The translations under genes were made by a program, and so were the position numbers. Positions 43,306 to 52,439 of a stretch of DNA of 64,000 bases are shown piece by piece. Positions within the stretch are counted from its first letter, which is position 1; every line of letters starts with the position of its first letter. Under the pieces are notes generated by a model. That model had not been told where the DNA came from and ran no database searches. It saw nothing but the letters and a program-made list of their open reading frames with translations. The stretch lies in contig NZ_WUMO01000013.1 of NCBI RefSeq assembly GCF_009826975.1, forward strand, positions 62,001-126,000. The letters run 5' to 3'. This DNA comes from Flavobacterium sp. HBTb2-11-1 (lineage in GTDB: Bacteria; Bacteroidota; Bacteroidia; Flavobacteriales; Flavobacteriaceae).

Positions 43306-43338
43306 AAAAAACCCGCCAGAGAAATCTGATGGGTTTTT
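43306..43338 (-). terminator. Terminator of the Lys/Cys-rich small protein gene
   Basis: On the minus strand, AAAAACCC-(AT)-CAGA...TCTG-(GC)-GGGTTTTTT: an interrupted stem followed by T6. Confidence 0.75.
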
Positions 43339-43348
43339 CTATATCGCG

Positions 43349-43534
43349 TTAAGCAGTTTTTTTGAATAGATCGAACATAGGACATCGTGAGCAGCGTTTC
43401 TTTTCGCTCTTTTTATATTTCTCACAGCAAGAAGATTTACAGTTCTCGATCTTCTTAATTTTATCAAGGATATCTTTGTTTTTCTTTTTCTTTTTATCCT
43501 TTTTTTTGTCCTTGTCTTTTTCTTTCTTGCTCAC
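43349..43534 (-). CDS. Small Lys-rich, Cys-rich protein
   Basis: 61 residues from the GTG at 43534. The first half is almost wholly Lys/Asp/Glu; the C-terminal half has CKSSCCEKYKKSEKKRCSRCP, a pattern of five or six cysteines likely to bind a metal or a cluster, ending MFDLFKKTA. Start choice: a -7 box TATATTTG (43562-43569, minus strand) overlaps the alternative TTG start at 43564, so translation from GTG 43534 fits better, with AGAGGAAAA just before it. A terminator follows at once and ferritin is encoded 52 nt upstream, which together support a real gene. Function unknown. Confidence 0.7.
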   Translation of the reverse strand: MSKKEKDKDKKKDKKKKKNKDILDKIKKIENCKSSCCEKYKKSEKKRCSRCPMFDLFKKTA

Positions 43535-43561
43535 TTTTCCTCTGAATTTTAAAAACAGAGA

Positions 43562-43569
43562 CAAATATA
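43562..43569 (-). promoter_or_regulatory. -7 box for the Lys/Cys-rich small protein gene
   Basis: TATATTTG on the minus strand, an exact match, 28 nt before the preferred start GTG 43534. Confidence 0.45.
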
Positions 43570-43615
43570 AACCAAAAAAGTTATTTTTAAATATTCTAAA
43601 TAAACTTTAACTTTT

Positions 43616-44134
43616 TTATTTAGGATTGATAGCGATTGAACTCGTAACTGTTAACTGCTGGATATCACGATCAAACAAATACAGTCCGCCTTTATCGTCA
43701 CCAATTAAGTTGATTTTGTCTAAGATAGATTTAGCAGTAGCCTCTTCTTCTATTTGTTCAGAAACGTACCATTGCAAGAAATTGTGTGTTGCATAATCTC
43801 TTTCTTCAAAAGTAATGTGCACTAATTCGTTGATAGATTTAGAAACAAAAAGTTCATGATTGTAAAGCTCCTCAAACATTTCTTTAAAAGTAGTATAAGT
43901 TGTTTTTGGTGCTTTAAGATCTGTTACTTGAGCATGTCCTCCGCGTTCGTTTACATACTTAACCAATTTAAGCATGTGTGCACGCTCTTCATCTGACTGT
44001 GTATACATGAATTGAGCAATTCCCTCTAATCCTTGCACTTCAGCCCAACAAGCCATAGAAAGATAAGTTTGTGAAGATTCTGCTTCTATGCGGATTTGCT
44101 TGTTTAAAGCCGATTCAATATTTTTTGATAGCAT
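43616..44134 (-). CDS. Ferritin (bacterial non-heme type)
   Basis: A 172-residue four-helix ferritin for iron storage. The di-iron ligands sit in helices A and B (IRIEAESSQTYLSMACWAE, QSDEERAHMLKL) and in helices C/D (ISEQIEEEATAKSILDKI). Length and pattern match E. coli FtnA rather than Dps or bacterioferritin (no heme Met). It is upstream of the Cys-rich small gene on the same strand. Confidence 0.94.
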   Translation of the reverse strand: MLSKNIESALNKQIRIEAESSQTYLSMACWAEVQGLEGIAQFMYTQSDEERAHMLKLVKYVNERGGHAQVTDLKAPKTTYTTFKEMFEELYNHELFVSKSINELVHITFEERDYATHNFLQWYVSEQIEEEATAKSILDKINLIGDDKGGLYLFDRDIQQLTVTSSIAINPK

Positions 44135-44301
44135 GATATGTGTCTTTTTTGTAAAATTAAGAAAAAATATTCATTTCATTTTTTCAAAAGCTCGAAAACA
44201 TTAGACTTTGGATCAACTCTAAGTAGAATTAAATGGGATTTATTTTATGAAAAGGAACTGGATTAAAAAAATGTAATTCATATTATTTTAGAAATAGGCA
44301 A

Positions 44302-44336
44302 TAAAAAAAGCCCTTAAGATTTTTTTCTTAAGGGCC
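44302..44336 (-). terminator. Terminator of the OmpA-family gene
   Basis: GCCCTTAAG / CTTAAGGGC, a 9-bp stem, followed on the minus strand by T7. Confidence 0.9.
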
Positions 44337-44359
44337 ATTACAATTAACTTAAAATATAA

Positions 44360-45496
44360 TTATTTTACAATAAAGGTAACTCTTCTTGCCAATCTTCTAG
44401 CTTCTTCAGAATCTTTTTGGATTGATGTATCTGCACCTTCAGCAACAACATTTAAACGAGAAGAAGCAATTCCAGCTTTTTCAAAAATAGTTTTAACGTT
44501 TGTTGCTCTAGCCTTAGATAGTTTTTCGTTGTACTCAGCTTTTCCAACTTGATCAGCATAACCAACAAGGTCAAGAGATGCAGAAGGGTTTTTTCTTAAG
44601 TAATTTAAAACTACATCAATCGCAGCAGTAGAGTTTTCAATTGGAGTTGTTTTGTTGAAATCGAAGTAAACACTGAAATACTTATCATTAATCATCTTTC
44701 TGATTAACTCATTGTCATTTGGTTGTGATGAACCTACTTGTTTTTCGATAATCACTTCTTTTTGCGCCGGTTTGTTTTTAATTTGCGTTTCAAGATCTGC
44801 TACTTTACTTTCTAAAGCAGAAATATCAGTAGTATTGCCATCATTTGAAATTACAGTCCAGTCAGCATGTTTTGTGTTTTTACCTAAGTAAATGTTTAAA
44901 CCAACAGTTCCGTTAAAAATCAATCCAGAAAAGCCTCTGTTTTCAGCAACATACACTCCGTCAAAAGTACGATCTTGTGATGCATTTAAAATAGTTGAGA
45001 AGTCACCCGTTAAAGCCACTCTGTCTGATAATCTTATTTGTCCAGTAATACCAGCAATAAAGTTACCTACTTCATCTGCTCCTTTAAAATTATCGCTTCT
45101 TAACTGACCATAACCAAAACCAGCATGTCCTAATAAACCAATTGTGTTTGTCCAAGTTTCAAAATTCATGATGCGGCCTAAGTTGGCTACAGCTTGTAAA
45201 TCTACTCTATAGTATTTTGAATCAAAATCGATAGAGCTACCTTTTGCAGTAAAGCTGTTGTATCCAAAATCAGCTTTCAAACCAAATTTGTTGTTTAACA
45301 TGTAGCGAACCCCTAAATCTCCTGTCCACGGACTTACAGTATTTGTAGAATATCCATCACTAAATGGTCGTTGCGGTTTATTAAAACCTGCGCCTAAATC
45401 TATAGACCATTTATTATAAGCATTATTGCTTTCTGTTTGCGCATGTACTCCAGTTAACGCTAGGGCAAATGCAAGAGTCATTACAACTTTTCTCAT
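44360..45496 (-). CDS. OmpA-family outer-membrane protein
   Basis: 378 residues: signal peptide (about 1-20, ending VHAQT), an N-terminal beta-barrel (about 25-215), a linker with a coiled-coil-like heptad stretch (about 225-245), and a C-terminal OmpA peptidoglycan-binding domain (about 268-378: FDFNKTTPIE, LVGYADQVGKAEYNEKLSKARA). It anchors the outer membrane to the cell wall. The gene ends in a strong terminator; it is likely highly expressed. Confidence 0.95.
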   Translation of the reverse strand: MRKVVMTLAFALALTGVHAQTESNNAYNKWSIDLGAGFNKPQRPFSDGYSTNTVSPWTGDLGVRYMLNNKFGLKADFGYNSFTAKGSSIDFDSKYYRVDLQAVANLGRIMNFETWTNTIGLLGHAGFGYGQLRSDNFKGADEVGNFIAGITGQIRLSDRVALTGDFSTILNASQDRTFDGVYVAENRGFSGLIFNGTVGLNIYLGKNTKHADWTVISNDGNTTDISALESKVADLETQIKNKPAQKEVIIEKQVGSSQPNDNELIRKMINDKYFSVYFDFNKTTPIENSTAAIDVVLNYLRKNPSASLDLVGYADQVGKAEYNEKLSKARATNVKTIFEKAGIASSRLNVVAEGADTSIQKDSEEARRLARRVTFIVK

Positions 45497-45654
45497 TATT
45501 TTTTAATTTTAAATTTTTGCCCAAAACAACAATAAATTGTAGGTAAAAACTTTCTTTAAAAGCCAAAAAAGTATTAAAATAAGACTATTAGCAAAAAATT
45601 AAAGAATAAGGAAAGACCTGTAAATGCAGGGAATTTATGGTAAGTTGTTGATAG

Positions 45655-47058
45655 TTAATTTGTTTGATCAAATCCGTCGGCAAATTTGCGCAAAACAAGT
45701 TGTTTCGCAGCAATGTCGTAATAACTTAAAATAATGTAGTTATTTAACTTAAGTGTGCTAGAAAGTACAGCTTCTTTATGGGAATCTAAAAAATAGTAGA
45801 CTTTATCAGCAGCAAAAGGTTCATGTGTTGCTTGAGTTAATTCTAATTTTTTGGTCCAGATGCTTTCGAAAAAAACAGAATAGTTCGTCTCCATATTGTA
45901 ATAACTGTTTGAAGGGAAATCGCCAAAAGGGTCATTAAAGTTAAAACCGTTCATAGAAATCGATTTTAAATCGCTGCCCGAACCTCCCAAAGTGATAAAG
46001 AGATTTTTTTGATTTTTATAAACTGAAAGACCTGCATCAAGAGAAGATAATGCTTTTAAAAACTTTGCTGTATTTTTTAATTGTTTCGGTGGACGATCCT
46101 CAATCTGCATAAGCAAAGGAGAATTGCCAAAACGAATCGTATCTTTTTTGGTGACGGCAAATGATTTTATAGATTCGCCAGATTCATAATCTTTTATGTC
46201 AAACAAGAGTTCATCAGCGTTAACATTGATCTGATATAATTTGTTTTCATGATAATAAGAGTTAGACGTTTTTGGATTTTTCTCTCCAACAGGTTTCATA
46301 AACGTCTTCTCTATTATTTGCTGATTTTCTAAATTAATGTCAAACAATTGTGTTTTTCTAAAGCTTTGGTCTAAAGTTAGAATCAAACGGTTGGGAAGTG
46401 TGTAAAGTTTGCTTTTTGCACTTACTTTATATAACGGATTGTACTCGCCAGAATCCATTTTCTCAATCGGATTTTCATTCAAAATTTGGTTGAATGTTTT
46501 CGGCAGGGTTTTTCGGTCTATGAATTTGAAGGAGCTGAAATCAAGAAATCTTTCTTCAGCCATTCCGTTTTTAAAAACAAAAGCAGTCAAAGCCTGTTTT
46601 GTTTTGCTTTGTATCAATAAATAGAAATTGTTGTCTTTTTGATATTGCGTTAAGAGATAATTCTCTTCAAGCGGAATTTGAAATTTTAATGCTCTAGATG
46701 TTTTGTTTTCCAGATAATATTTAATCAGAATGATTGTTTTTTCTTCTTCCGAAAACCAGTACAAAGTCGGATTTCCGTCTTCGCTAAAGCTGTATCCCAT
46801 CAAAGATCTGTTTTCAGTGTACTGACGAGAAGTAACAAATTTGTCTCGTAAGAATAAAGCGCTATTGTATTTTAATATAGAAAGGCTGTCTGCGCTTGCT
46901 GCAAAAACAAATACATCGTGAGTAGCGGTATTTTCGCCAGTCATGATTTCGGATTGCTTTATTTTATTTTTTAAATCTATTGTATAAGAAGTCAGCACTG
47001 TCTGACTTAGCACAACAGTACTGGAGATTAAAAACAAAAAAAGGAAAATTCGTTTCAT
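45655..47058 (-). CDS. Exported protein of unknown function
   Basis: 467 residues with a signal peptide (MKRIFLFLFLISSTVVLSQ). The mature chain shows repeated strand-rich segments with charged tips (FVTSRQYTENRSLMGYSFSE, FLDSHKEAVLSSTLKLNNYIILSYYDI), compatible with a beta-propeller, but no repeat is regular enough to name it. No lipobox and no T9SS tail are visible. The family is unknown to me; similar proteins occur in flavobacteria. Confidence 0.75.
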   Translation of the reverse strand: MKRIFLFLFLISSTVVLSQTVLTSYTIDLKNKIKQSEIMTGENTATHDVFVFAASADSLSILKYNSALFLRDKFVTSRQYTENRSLMGYSFSEDGNPTLYWFSEEEKTIILIKYYLENKTSRALKFQIPLEENYLLTQYQKDNNFYLLIQSKTKQALTAFVFKNGMAEERFLDFSSFKFIDRKTLPKTFNQILNENPIEKMDSGEYNPLYKVSAKSKLYTLPNRLILTLDQSFRKTQLFDINLENQQIIEKTFMKPVGEKNPKTSNSYYHENKLYQINVNADELLFDIKDYESGESIKSFAVTKKDTIRFGNSPLLMQIEDRPPKQLKNTAKFLKALSSLDAGLSVYKNQKNLFITLGGSGSDLKSISMNGFNFNDPFGDFPSNSYYNMETNYSVFFESIWTKKLELTQATHEPFAADKVYYFLDSHKEAVLSSTLKLNNYIILSYYDIAAKQLVLRKFADGFDQTN

Positions 47059-47091
47059 ATGTTTTTTGGCGCAAAAATCATTCCGCTTATT

Positions 47092-47721
47092 TTATTGATT
47101 CATAAGCTCTTGAAAAAGATCTACAAATTGACCAACGTGCATTCCGTCCATTAAACCATGATGCACATACACCGCCATTGACATAGTTCTTTTTCCCGTT
47201 TCAGAAACCATCATTTTTCCAAAAGAAATTTTTGGACAGCTGTCTGGGTATGTAAAACTGCGAGCATGGGTGATCGAACTGAAATTCAGCCACGGAATTG
47301 CCGAGAAATGAATCAGATTATCATCATCAAAAGCTCTGGTGAAAAGTCCAGTTGTATTTTGAATGCGCTCGATTTCGGTTAATGCGATTTGCTCGAATGT
47401 TTTAAAATCTGGGTGATATTCAATTAATGAAAATCCGAAAGTACCATCTTCACGTCCAATAGTTGCAGAGGCATCTACTCGATCGTTGATGTAAATCTGA
47501 TCTCCAGAAATTCGGTATCTAAAATTTTCAATGGCATTTACTGCAGCCAAAGTTTTATGCAAATAAAAAATAAAAAAAGAAGCATTGATGCTTTTTGCGC
47601 TTTGATACGCTTTTGTACAATCAATTTCTACCGTTACACCAAAAAAAGGTTCATCCATTTGTTTAAAATGGGCAAAATGCTCTTTTCTATTCCAATTTTC
47701 TAGGTCAAAAAGTGTTTTCAT
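47092..47721 (-). CDS. Chloramphenicol acetyltransferase-like acyltransferase
   Basis: 209 residues of the CAT fold. The catalytic His is in YVHHGLMDGMH (His187-His188, Asp192), and FSAIPWLNFSS fits the Ser148 region of CAT. CAT-like proteins are common in Bacteroidota genomes and many do not confer resistance; the acyl acceptor here is unknown. Its start codon overlaps the stop of the HAD phosphatase gene (TAATG), so the two are coupled. Confidence 0.9.
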   Translation of the reverse strand: MKTLFDLENWNRKEHFAHFKQMDEPFFGVTVEIDCTKAYQSAKSINASFFIFYLHKTLAAVNAIENFRYRISGDQIYINDRVDASATIGREDGTFGFSLIEYHPDFKTFEQIALTEIERIQNTTGLFTRAFDDDNLIHFSAIPWLNFSSITHARSFTYPDSCPKISFGKMMVSETGKRTMSMAVYVHHGLMDGMHVGQFVDLFQELMNQ

Positions 47722-48428
47722 TATAATAAATTCGGAACCACTTCTGCAATAGTTTCAAATGAACTAAAATGCTCGTGTTCTATAGTGTGATTAATTTTTT
47801 CGTGTTCCCAAGTCGTGTGAAACGGAATATGAACGGCATAACCGCCAATTCCTAAAACTGGAAGAACATCTGATTTTAATGAGTTTCCGATCATCAAAAA
47901 TTCGTGTGGCTCAATATCTAAACGGCCTAAAAGTTTCTGATAATCGATTTCTTGTTTGTCTGACATTACTTCGATATGATGAAAATAATGCCCTAAACCA
48001 GAACGATGCAATTTACTGTGCTGATCTTTTAAATCGCCTTTTGTCGCTACGACCAACTTGTATTTGCCTTTTAAAGCTTCAAGAGTTTCTTCGATTCCGT
48101 CCAATAATTCGATTGGCTTTTCTAATAATTCTTTTCCGTATTGAATGATTTTTTCAATGACTTCCATCGGAATGGTATTATTCGAAATATTCATCGCAGC
48201 TTCAATCATCGAAAGAATATAGCCTTTGATTCCGTAACCGTACAAAGGCAGATTGGCAATTTCTATTTTAAATAATTCTTGCGAAATGCCTTGATGCGAA
48301 AGATAATCTTCCATCAAAGCGCAAAATTTATGTTCGGTTTCTTGGAAGTATGGTTCGTTTACAAACAAAGTATCATCGGCATCAAATGCGATAACTTTTA
48401 GGTTTGGTATTTTAGTTTTATGTAACAT
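47721..48428 (-). CDS. HAD-superfamily hydrolase
   Basis: 235 residues. Motif I is FDADDTLF (nucleophile Asp16, acid/base Asp18), motif II VVATKGD, motif III/IV MIGNSLKSDVLP. The helical cap sits after motif I (about 25-100). It is a phosphatase or haloacid-dehalogenase-like enzyme of unknown substrate, and is translated before the coupled CAT-like protein. Confidence 0.92.
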   Translation of the reverse strand: MLHKTKIPNLKVIAFDADDTLFVNEPYFQETEHKFCALMEDYLSHQGISQELFKIEIANLPLYGYGIKGYILSMIEAAMNISNNTIPMEVIEKIIQYGKELLEKPIELLDGIEETLEALKGKYKLVVATKGDLKDQHSKLHRSGLGHYFHHIEVMSDKQEIDYQKLLGRLDIEPHEFLMIGNSLKSDVLPVLGIGGYAVHIPFHTTWEHEKINHTIEHEHFSSFETIAEVVPNLL

Positions 48429-48785
48429 GGTGTTTTTGTTTCAAGTGTTTTTTTGTTTCAGGTTTGTTTTTTGCCACGACCCGAGCGATAGCGAACAGGC
48501 GAAGCAATTCACGAATTACACTAATTTTTTTGCCACTCCCGATAGCTATCGGGATATTGGGATTTAAAAAATTATCTACTCAATCTGCGCGAGACTTTTT
48601 TAACCACAAATTACGCAAATTGCACAAATTTTTTAGCCACAGATTAAATGATTATTCATGTTTAAAAAAATAAATCTGCTCAATCTGCTGAATCTGCGAG
48701 ATTTTTTTTGCCATAGATTATTAAGAATTAAAATGATTTTTTAGAATCTGCTTAAATCTGTGTAATCTGCGTGAAACCTTATTAT
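48429..48785. repeat. 357-nt spacer filled with dispersed repeats
   Basis: 48468-48530 is the second copy of the GCCACGACCCGA repeat. It is followed by GCCACT, the palindrome CCGATAGCTATCGG (48539-48552) and its flanks. 48575-48780 consists of repeated words AATCTGCGCGAGA, CCACAAATTACGCAAATTGC, AATCTGCTCAATCTGCTGAA, AAATCTGTGTAATCTGCGTG, alternating with T-runs. No gene or promoter was recognised. Confidence 0.75.
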
Positions 48786-49673
48786 TTAATCTTTAGAAAA
48801 AAGCCCTTTCAAAGAAATTGTTTTATCGTAAAAAGTAATTCGGATTCCGAAAAGGAGAATGATTCCGCCGAAAACCATCTGTAAAGTTATTTGTTCTTCC
48901 AAAAACAACCAAGCCAAAATGGAGGTAATTACAGCTTGACTCAATAAACTTAATGAAACTCTCGTTGCGCGCATGTGTTGCGTAGCATAACTTATCGAAA
49001 GCCAAGCGCACAATTGGCAAATAACAGCTTGAAGCACGAGAACAAACCAGCCTGCATTTGAAAATCCGGTAAAAGGCTCGCCCAATGCATAACATAAAAT
49101 TCCTAAATAGATGCTCGAAGCGAATAAACTAATGGTCATAAACGAAAGAACATCGACTTCTGAAAGCACATTTTTGCTGACCAAAAGATAAATGGAATAC
49201 AGAATGCCAGACAAAACGGCAAATAGAAATGCTTTATCAAAGTTTAAATCGATAAAAAATTCAAAACCAACCAAAGTTACCATTCCGAATAAAGCAACCA
49301 AGGTTCCAATCCAGAAATTAGTTGCAGGTTTTGCTTTCAAAAAGAAAAAAGAACCCACGCCAACCCAAACTGGAGATAAATTGGTCAGCAGAGAAGCCTG
49401 TGTAGCGCTTGATTCCTGAATGGCGATATTCCAAACCGCAACATCAGATGAAAATAAAACACCGCAAAGCGCAGCCAAAAGGGCAAATTTTAGTTTTGGC
49501 AATTTAAAGTTTCCGCTAAAAATAACATAAGGCAGTAAAAGTAAAACAGCAAAAAACATTCGGTAAAATGCCGAAATTAATCCTGGTGTTAAACGTAGTT
49601 TTACCAATATCGGAAAAATAGATATGCAGAGTATACCGCAGATTAGGGCTAATCTTGGTTTGGTGAGTTTCAT
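48786..49673 (-). CDS. EamA/DMT-family transporter
   Basis: 295 residues with ten predicted TM segments in two five-helix EamA repeats (CGILCISIFPILVKLRL at the start; second repeat from about 140). Such proteins export or import small metabolites. The substrate is unknown. It lies 103 nt from metG on the same strand and follows the metG terminator. Confidence 0.92.
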   Translation of the reverse strand: MKLTKPRLALICGILCISIFPILVKLRLTPGLISAFYRMFFAVLLLLPYVIFSGNFKLPKLKFALLAALCGVLFSSDVAVWNIAIQESSATQASLLTNLSPVWVGVGSFFFLKAKPATNFWIGTLVALFGMVTLVGFEFFIDLNFDKAFLFAVLSGILYSIYLLVSKNVLSEVDVLSFMTISLFASSIYLGILCYALGEPFTGFSNAGWFVLVLQAVICQLCAWLSISYATQHMRATRVSLSLLSQAVITSILAWLFLEEQITLQMVFGGIILLFGIRITFYDKTISLKGLFSKD

Positions 49674-49720
49674 TTTTAGTTTATTTTTTCAAGTTTTTTG
49701 GTGTATAGTTTAAAAATAAA

Positions 49721-49757
49721 ATGCGTGAATCAATTAAATTTTAATTGACTCACGCAA
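49721..49757 (-). terminator. metG terminator
   Basis: TGCGTGAGTCAATTAA / TTAATTGATTCACGCA, a 16-bp stem with one mismatch, followed on the minus strand by TTTTATTTTT. Confidence 0.85.
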
Positions 49758-49776
49758 TTTATAAATATATAAATCT

Positions 49777-51912
49777 TTAGTTTACTGTAGCCCCATTCGG
49801 CGCATCAGCATCTGGATTTACAAAAACCAGTTTTCCTTCTGCATTGGTTGTCATCAAGATCATTCCTTGGCTTTCAACACCGCGCAAAGCTCTTGGAGCC
49901 AAGTTGGCTAATACAGAAACTCGTTTTCCGATAATTTCTTCTGGAGAAAAACTTTCAGCAATTCCTGAAACAATGGTACGAACATCGATTCCAGTATCTA
50001 CTTTAAGTACTAAAAGTTTGTTTGCTTTTGGCATTTTTTCAGCTTCTAAAATAGTTCCGATACGAATATCCATTTTTGCAAAATCCTCAAACTGAATTAA
50101 ATCTTTTTGTGGTTCTGCTTGTTTGTTTTCAGCAATGTTTGCGGTTTTTGTCGCTTCCAATTTATCTATTTGTTTTTGTATTTCTTCGTCTTCGATTTTA
50201 GCGAAAAGCAATTCTGCTTCGCCAATTTTATGTCCTGCAGGCAATAAATCTGAGTTTTCAGAAATGTCATTCCATCCTAATGTTTTGTCGATAATGATGT
50301 CTTTTGCATCGCGATCTTTCTCTTTCAAGAATTTACTGAAACCTTCAAAATGCTCTTTAAGATCTTTCAAATTCAAGATTTTAGAAAGTTTAGCAGCAGT
50401 AAAAGGTAAAAACGGTTCGGCTAAAACGCTTAATGCAGCAGCAATTTGCAATGCTACATACATTTGAGTTTTTACACGTTCTGGATTGTCTTTCATCACT
50501 TTCCAAGGCTCTTCGTCTGCTAAGTATTTATTTCCTAAACGAGCTACATTCATCAATTCGCCCAAAGCTTCACGGAATCTATAACGCTCAACCGAACTTG
50601 AAATCACAGCTGGATACGCTTTTAATTCTGCTAAAGTTGCTTCGTCAACTTCTGTAAATTCGTTTGGCGCCGGGATAATTCCGTCGTAATATTTGTTGGT
50701 TAAAACCACAACACGGTTTACAAAGTTTCCGAAAACGGCAACCAATTCGTTGTTATTTCTAGCTTGGAAATCTTTCCAAGTAAAATCATTGTCTTTTGTT
50801 TCAGGAGCATTGGATGTTAAAGCGTAACGCAAAACATCTTGCTTATCTGGAAATTCTTCTAAATATTCGTGCAGCCAAACTGCCCAGTTTTTAGAAGTAG
50901 AAAGTTTGTTTCCTTCCAAGTTCAAGAACTCATTTGCAGGAACGTTGTCTGGTAAAATATAGCTTCCTTCGGCTTTTAACATCGCTGGGAAAATGATACA
51001 GTGGAAAACAATATTGTCTTTTCCGATAAAGTGAACCAATTTGGTGTCTTGATCTTTCCAATAAGGTTCCCAATCTTTTCCTTCGCGTGCAGCCCATTCT
51101 TTTGTAGAAGAAATGTAGCCAATTGGCGCATCAAACCAAACGTAAAGTTTTTTGCCTTCGGCACCTTCAACCGGAACGTCAATTCCCCAATCCAAATCAC
51201 GTGTTACGGCACGAGGCTCCAATCCTGCATCGATCCAAGATTTTACTTGTCCGTAAACGTTGGTTTTCCAATCATTTTTATGACCTTCTAAAATCCATTC
51301 GCGTAAAAAAGCATCATAACGATCCAAAGGTAAAAACCAGTGTTTAGTTGCTTTCAAAACTGGAGTCTCACCTGTAATTGTCGATTTCGGGTTAATCAAA
51401 TCAGTTGCGTTCAAAGTCGATCCGCAATTTTCGCATTGGTCTCCGTAAGCACCGTCATTGCCGCATCTTGGGCAAGTTCCAACCACAAAACGGTCTGCTA
51501 AAAACTGATTGGCTTTTGCATCGTACAATTGTTCTGTAACTTCTTCAATAAAATCTCCTTTATCATACAATGTTCTAAAGAATTCTGAAGCCGTATCATG
51601 ATGAATTTTTGCCGAAGTTCTAGAATAATTGTTAAATGAAATTCCGAAATCTTCAAACGATTTACGTATGATTCCATCATATTTATCAATAACTTCCTGC
51701 GGTGTAATTCCTTCTTTTTTGGCTTTCATCGAAATTGCAACTCCGTGTTCATCGCTTCCGCAGATAAATGCTACATCTTTTCCTTGCAATCTTAAATATC
51801 TCGAATATATATCTGCAGGCACGTAGACCCCAGCCAAGTGACCAATATGAATAGGTCCGTTGGTGTAAGGCAATGCCGCTGTAATAGTATATCTTTTTGG
51901 ATCTTGTATCAT
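49777..51912 (-). CDS. metG: Methionyl-tRNA synthetase
   Basis: 711 residues, class Ia synthetase charging tRNA-Met. The HIGH box appears as NGPIHIGHLAG near the N-terminus, a zinc knuckle as CPRCGNDGAYGDQCENCG, and the KMSKS loop as NKLSTSKNWAVW, the variant common in related bacteria. An anticodon-binding domain and a C-terminal tRNA-binding (Trbp111-like) domain (about 600-711, FAKMDIRIGTILEAEKMPKANKLLVLKVD) follow. A -7 box TATTTTTG (51932-51939, minus) is 20 nt upstream. Confidence 0.97.
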   Translation of the reverse strand: MIQDPKRYTITAALPYTNGPIHIGHLAGVYVPADIYSRYLRLQGKDVAFICGSDEHGVAISMKAKKEGITPQEVIDKYDGIIRKSFEDFGISFNNYSRTSAKIHHDTASEFFRTLYDKGDFIEEVTEQLYDAKANQFLADRFVVGTCPRCGNDGAYGDQCENCGSTLNATDLINPKSTITGETPVLKATKHWFLPLDRYDAFLREWILEGHKNDWKTNVYGQVKSWIDAGLEPRAVTRDLDWGIDVPVEGAEGKKLYVWFDAPIGYISSTKEWAAREGKDWEPYWKDQDTKLVHFIGKDNIVFHCIIFPAMLKAEGSYILPDNVPANEFLNLEGNKLSTSKNWAVWLHEYLEEFPDKQDVLRYALTSNAPETKDNDFTWKDFQARNNNELVAVFGNFVNRVVVLTNKYYDGIIPAPNEFTEVDEATLAELKAYPAVISSSVERYRFREALGELMNVARLGNKYLADEEPWKVMKDNPERVKTQMYVALQIAAALSVLAEPFLPFTAAKLSKILNLKDLKEHFEGFSKFLKEKDRDAKDIIIDKTLGWNDISENSDLLPAGHKIGEAELLFAKIEDEEIQKQIDKLEATKTANIAENKQAEPQKDLIQFEDFAKMDIRIGTILEAEKMPKANKLLVLKVDTGIDVRTIVSGIAESFSPEEIIGKRVSVLANLAPRALRGVESQGMILMTTNAEGKLVFVNPDADAPNGATVN

Positions 51913-51931
51913 AATTCAATTTTATTGAGTG

Positions 51932-51939
51932 CAAAAATA
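51932..51939 (-). promoter_or_regulatory. -7 box for metG
   Basis: TATTTTTG on the minus strand, 20 nt before the start at 51912. Confidence 0.45.
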
Positions 51940-51979
51940 AGCAATAGAATTGAGATTTTAATATTACGTAGAGATTCGC

Positions 51980-52335
51980 TTTTATTTTCACAGAGTTGCA
52001 CGAAGAAAAAACGCAGAGATTCGCTAAGATTTTTTTGAATTTGGTTCTCGCAAAGTCGGAGAGAAGCAAAGTTTTTTTATTGCCAGAGATTAAAGGGATT
52101 GTAAAAGATTTTTAATGTGAATTGCCCCCAGCTTTAGCTGGAGGTTCTGAAATATGAACTTTTAGGGCTTTAGCCAAACACACGCCTTAAAGCCATTTTG
52201 TAGCATGATTATATTATTACATCCAGCTAAAGCTGGACGCAATTCAAAAAAAACTTTGCGTCTCTGCCTTTGCGAGATTATTTCGCCAAAATAAGTATAA
52301 ATCTTTGCGAATCTCTGCGTAAAACCTCTGTGTTC
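51980..52335. repeat. Composite palindromic repeat (three nested layers)
   Basis: Outermost, 51991-52078 and 52247-52332 carry matching words in inverted order (CGCAGAGATTCGC...CTCGCAAAGTCGG / CTTTGCGTCTCTGC...TCTTTGCGAATCTCTGCG). Within them, GAATTGCCCCCAGCTTTAGC (from 52119) pairs with CCAGCTAAAGCTGGACGCAA (from 52223). Innermost, TAGGGCTTTAGCC (52162-52174) faces CCTTAAAGCCA. The spacer between metG and the CDGSH gene otherwise has no gene; the CDGSH promoter must lie near 52390-52430. Confidence 0.8.
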
Positions 52336-52439
52336 CTCTGGGGAATTCCAAATAAAATAGAACCAGTTTAAACTACGATTCGCACTTATAAATGACAATA
52401 TATTTCGCAATCTTTGCCATCCGAAAAAAAACAAATTTT

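Noticed and set aside
47092..47721. Chloramphenicol resistance gene
   Set aside because: The active-site pattern fits the CAT fold, but chromosomal CAT-like proteins in this group often have other substrates; resistance is not claimed.
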